A stretch of DNA of 37,057 nucleotides, from assembly GCA_016196555.1 (NCBI GenBank), contig JACPXL010000014.1, positions 1-37,057 on the forward strand, read 5' to 3'. Source of the stretch: Candidatus Omnitrophota bacterium (lineage in GTDB: Bacteria > Omnitrophota > Omnitrophia > Omnitrophales > Aquincolibacteriaceae). Shown piece after piece: positions 31,601 through 34,600 of this stretch. The position numbers and the translations under genes were made by a program. How positions within the stretch are numbered: position 1 is the first letter of the stretch; each line of letters starts with the position of its first letter. The notes under the pieces are model-generated. The model was given only the letters and a program-made list of their open reading frames with translations, was not told where the DNA came from and ran no database searches.

Positions 31601-34600
31601 AGAGTTAGGCGCCGACCCAGGGCCTCCGCATTTTGATCCTTCTCAGCTTTCTCCAGAGGAACTCGCCAAATTTGAAAGTATGAAGCAGTCCGTAAGAAAA
31701 ATATTTGACGTTGGCGGCATTCCGGCGACTAACGATTATGCGCTGAATCTTAATACCTGGACCCATTTCGGCTATTTGACCGTCGGAGAAGCGAAAACGC
31801 TTCGCGAAGAAAAAGTGGCGGCAAGTATGGAAAATCTCAAGGTGACCAGTGATCCGAAGTTTTCGGTCGGAGATAAATACGGAGAGTTTTTCAAAATAAT
31901 TTTCGGAGAGAAGTGGAAGGAAAAGAGCATGCTGGAACTTTATAAAGAGGCTCGTCTTTCTTACCTCAAGAATCATCCTTCCAGTGCGGACAATCCTTTT
32001 TCGGTGGATTATGAGGAATCTGTCCTTCGAGCCATTCCGCTTGACCGCCTCAGCCATCTTTACGAGCGCCGGGAAGGCAAAATCGTGGTGCGCGACCGCG
32101 TTAAAGTGAATGCCGATTTTCTCGGGAGAGTCCGTGCGGTGGCTGCCAAGGCCATTGCTTTCGAACGCAAGAATGAAGAAGCCACACTGGAGCGTTTGTC
32201 CCTGGAAAACTTGATTCATGGCATTTTGGATTTGAATAAGGAAACTCTGCGTAAATTCCCAACACTTCAGGACGATCATGCTCAATGGCTGGAACGTGAA
32301 GATGTCAATTCTGACGGCTATGAAATGTCATCTCTCGACATCACGCAGGATGAACGGCTCATCCGTCAGCAGGCCATTATCAAACCTATGAATAAACATT
32401 TGACCGAAGTTTTGGGACGTTCGGTGGAACTTACGCTGCACGGAAGAACTCAAGACGAAGCGCTATTAGGGGCCGCTGAAGCAATCCTTTATAAGCAAAA
32501 TATTTCTGCGGAAAATTATTTTGAGCTCAAAACTGCCATGATGATGGACCGAGACATTGCAAAATTTAGCCAGTTTTTCCCGCCCTTAACGCGCGAAGGC
32601 ATTATGGACCATCCGGCGGGTTATCTTCTCGATAAATTGGTCCGGGTTGATTTCAAACGTGCTTTCGAGGCGCTCCAGAACAGCATTCCTGCGCCGTTGA
32701 GAGAAACTGCAAAACAAAAGGGATTTGATATTCTCTGGGATGAATTTAAGGCGTATGGCGATAAAAATGCTTACGAGAATCATCGCAAACGTTATGGTTT
32801 TTACCGAGATATTGCCCAAAAAGTAGAACTTGCCGAAGCTCAAGTTCGCCACAACATTTTGTCCGGCCGTGTGGACTTTATGATTTTGCGCTGGCTCATG
32901 ACTCAAACAAAAAATGATGCGATTAAAAAATGGATCGAGACAGCGAAAGACAAACCCTGGGTAGCGGAAGGACAGTCATGGAAAGATTCAAAAGCCATCC
33001 AGGACTTTCTTCACGTCATTGATCAGCGTTTAAATACTTTGACCGCGGTTCAAGAAGAAATGAACGAGACTTTTGACATGTCCGGAGAAGAGCGGCTTGA
33101 TTTAAACCGGGCCGAGGACCTTGGGACGGTGAGCTATTGGGCAGATTTGATTGAGCAAAGTAAAATTCCGCCGCCAGATTTCAGAACCCTTTTTGAATAT
33201 GCACGCAAAAATTTTGAGCAAACCAATAAACTCGCAGAAGCCTTGGGCGAAGGGAAATTGCGGCTGCGTCGTCCGGATCATATGGGATTTTTAATCGCCA
33301 CCACGATTGCCCGGCTTGAAGACGGTTGGGAAGAAACCAAAAATATGATTCCGGACATGATTGTGGTGATCGAGGATAAGGGGCTGGAGGCAGTTTATGA
33401 ACATACGAGAGATTTTTGGGAATCTTTTGGAGAAACCATGGGTCAAAAGATTCCCAAAATTGAGGGAAAATTCTTGTCCATGGAGAGACAGTCTCAAGGC
33501 CGAGTGATTTCGTTTCTCAAAGACGCTGTGCGCGACGGCTGGGATGATACGGTGGTGAAATTTGCCGGCTCAAAGCTCTATTTAGATGAAATTGCTGAAA
33601 AAGATAAAAAGGCCGGCAATGATCAGGGCAGAGAGAACCTACTCAGAAAAGCCACGTTGTTGGAATTGGGTTATGTGAATTCGACCAGCCTGTCCCCAAT
33701 GCTCTCGCATTTACCACTCACTGCTGAAAACGTTTCACAGAATAAAAAGTCGGCCGGGGCTTTCATGGGCTGGTTGATGGATGAATCCGAAAGGACCGGT
33801 CATCAGCAGCGGGCCCGTATCAATGCAGAAAAAATCAAACAAGAACAACCACGGCAGCAGCTGCCGCGGCCGCAAACGCAGCGGCGCCAGACCGAGATTC
33901 TTCGGCCCGTTGGGCCTCAGAATGACAACGACCAAGACCAGGATCAAGATTTTGATAATCAGGCAGATATCGATGATGCCGGCCAGCCTGAAGTTGTTAA
34001 GGTGGATGAAAAAGACTGGGCCGCGATTTATATGGAAATCTTGACGAACACCGCTAAGCGCGAAGCGCTCATCAAAGACGTTCTTACCCTTGAAAAGGTC
34101 CTGCCGGAATCCGAACGCGTTTGGACCGCCGAAAAAATTGAAACTGGGCTTCGAAAGCAAAGCGCCAAAGCCCGCGGGCTTGTCAGCAGCTGGATTAAAA
34201 CCCGCCTTGAATACGGAAAATGGGAAGAAAGTGAGGATTTGGCCGAACGCGTTGCTGAGGTTATCCGCCCGGATACCGCGCCGGATGGAGCTCTGCCGGA
34301 AATAGATCACGGCCTGCGCGATTCTTTTTACGTTTTGCAATTGATCCAAGGGCTTCCTATCGAAGGCGGCGAATTCGAAACCGCTTATGAGGCTTTTCAA
34401 AAAGAGGCCCGCTCCGGTTCACTGACACCCGATCAGCGGAGCTGGGTCATTAGCTGGGCGCAATTACTTTCGGATGCGGGTTCATCAACCGATCTTGCAA
34501 AGGGCCAAATGCTGAAGGATCTTAAAGACGACAAGGGCCGGGGGCATCGATTGGCCCTACTCATGCATAAGTATGGACGCGAAAAAGACAGTATTCTCAC

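Noticed and set aside
31605-32285. 226-aa minus-strand ORF, the longest track ORF in the second half
   Set aside because: It lies wholly antisense to the giant frame, with no recognisable domain; spurious.
33735-34400. 221-aa minus-strand ORF
   Set aside because: Antisense shadow of the giant CDS; no family signature.
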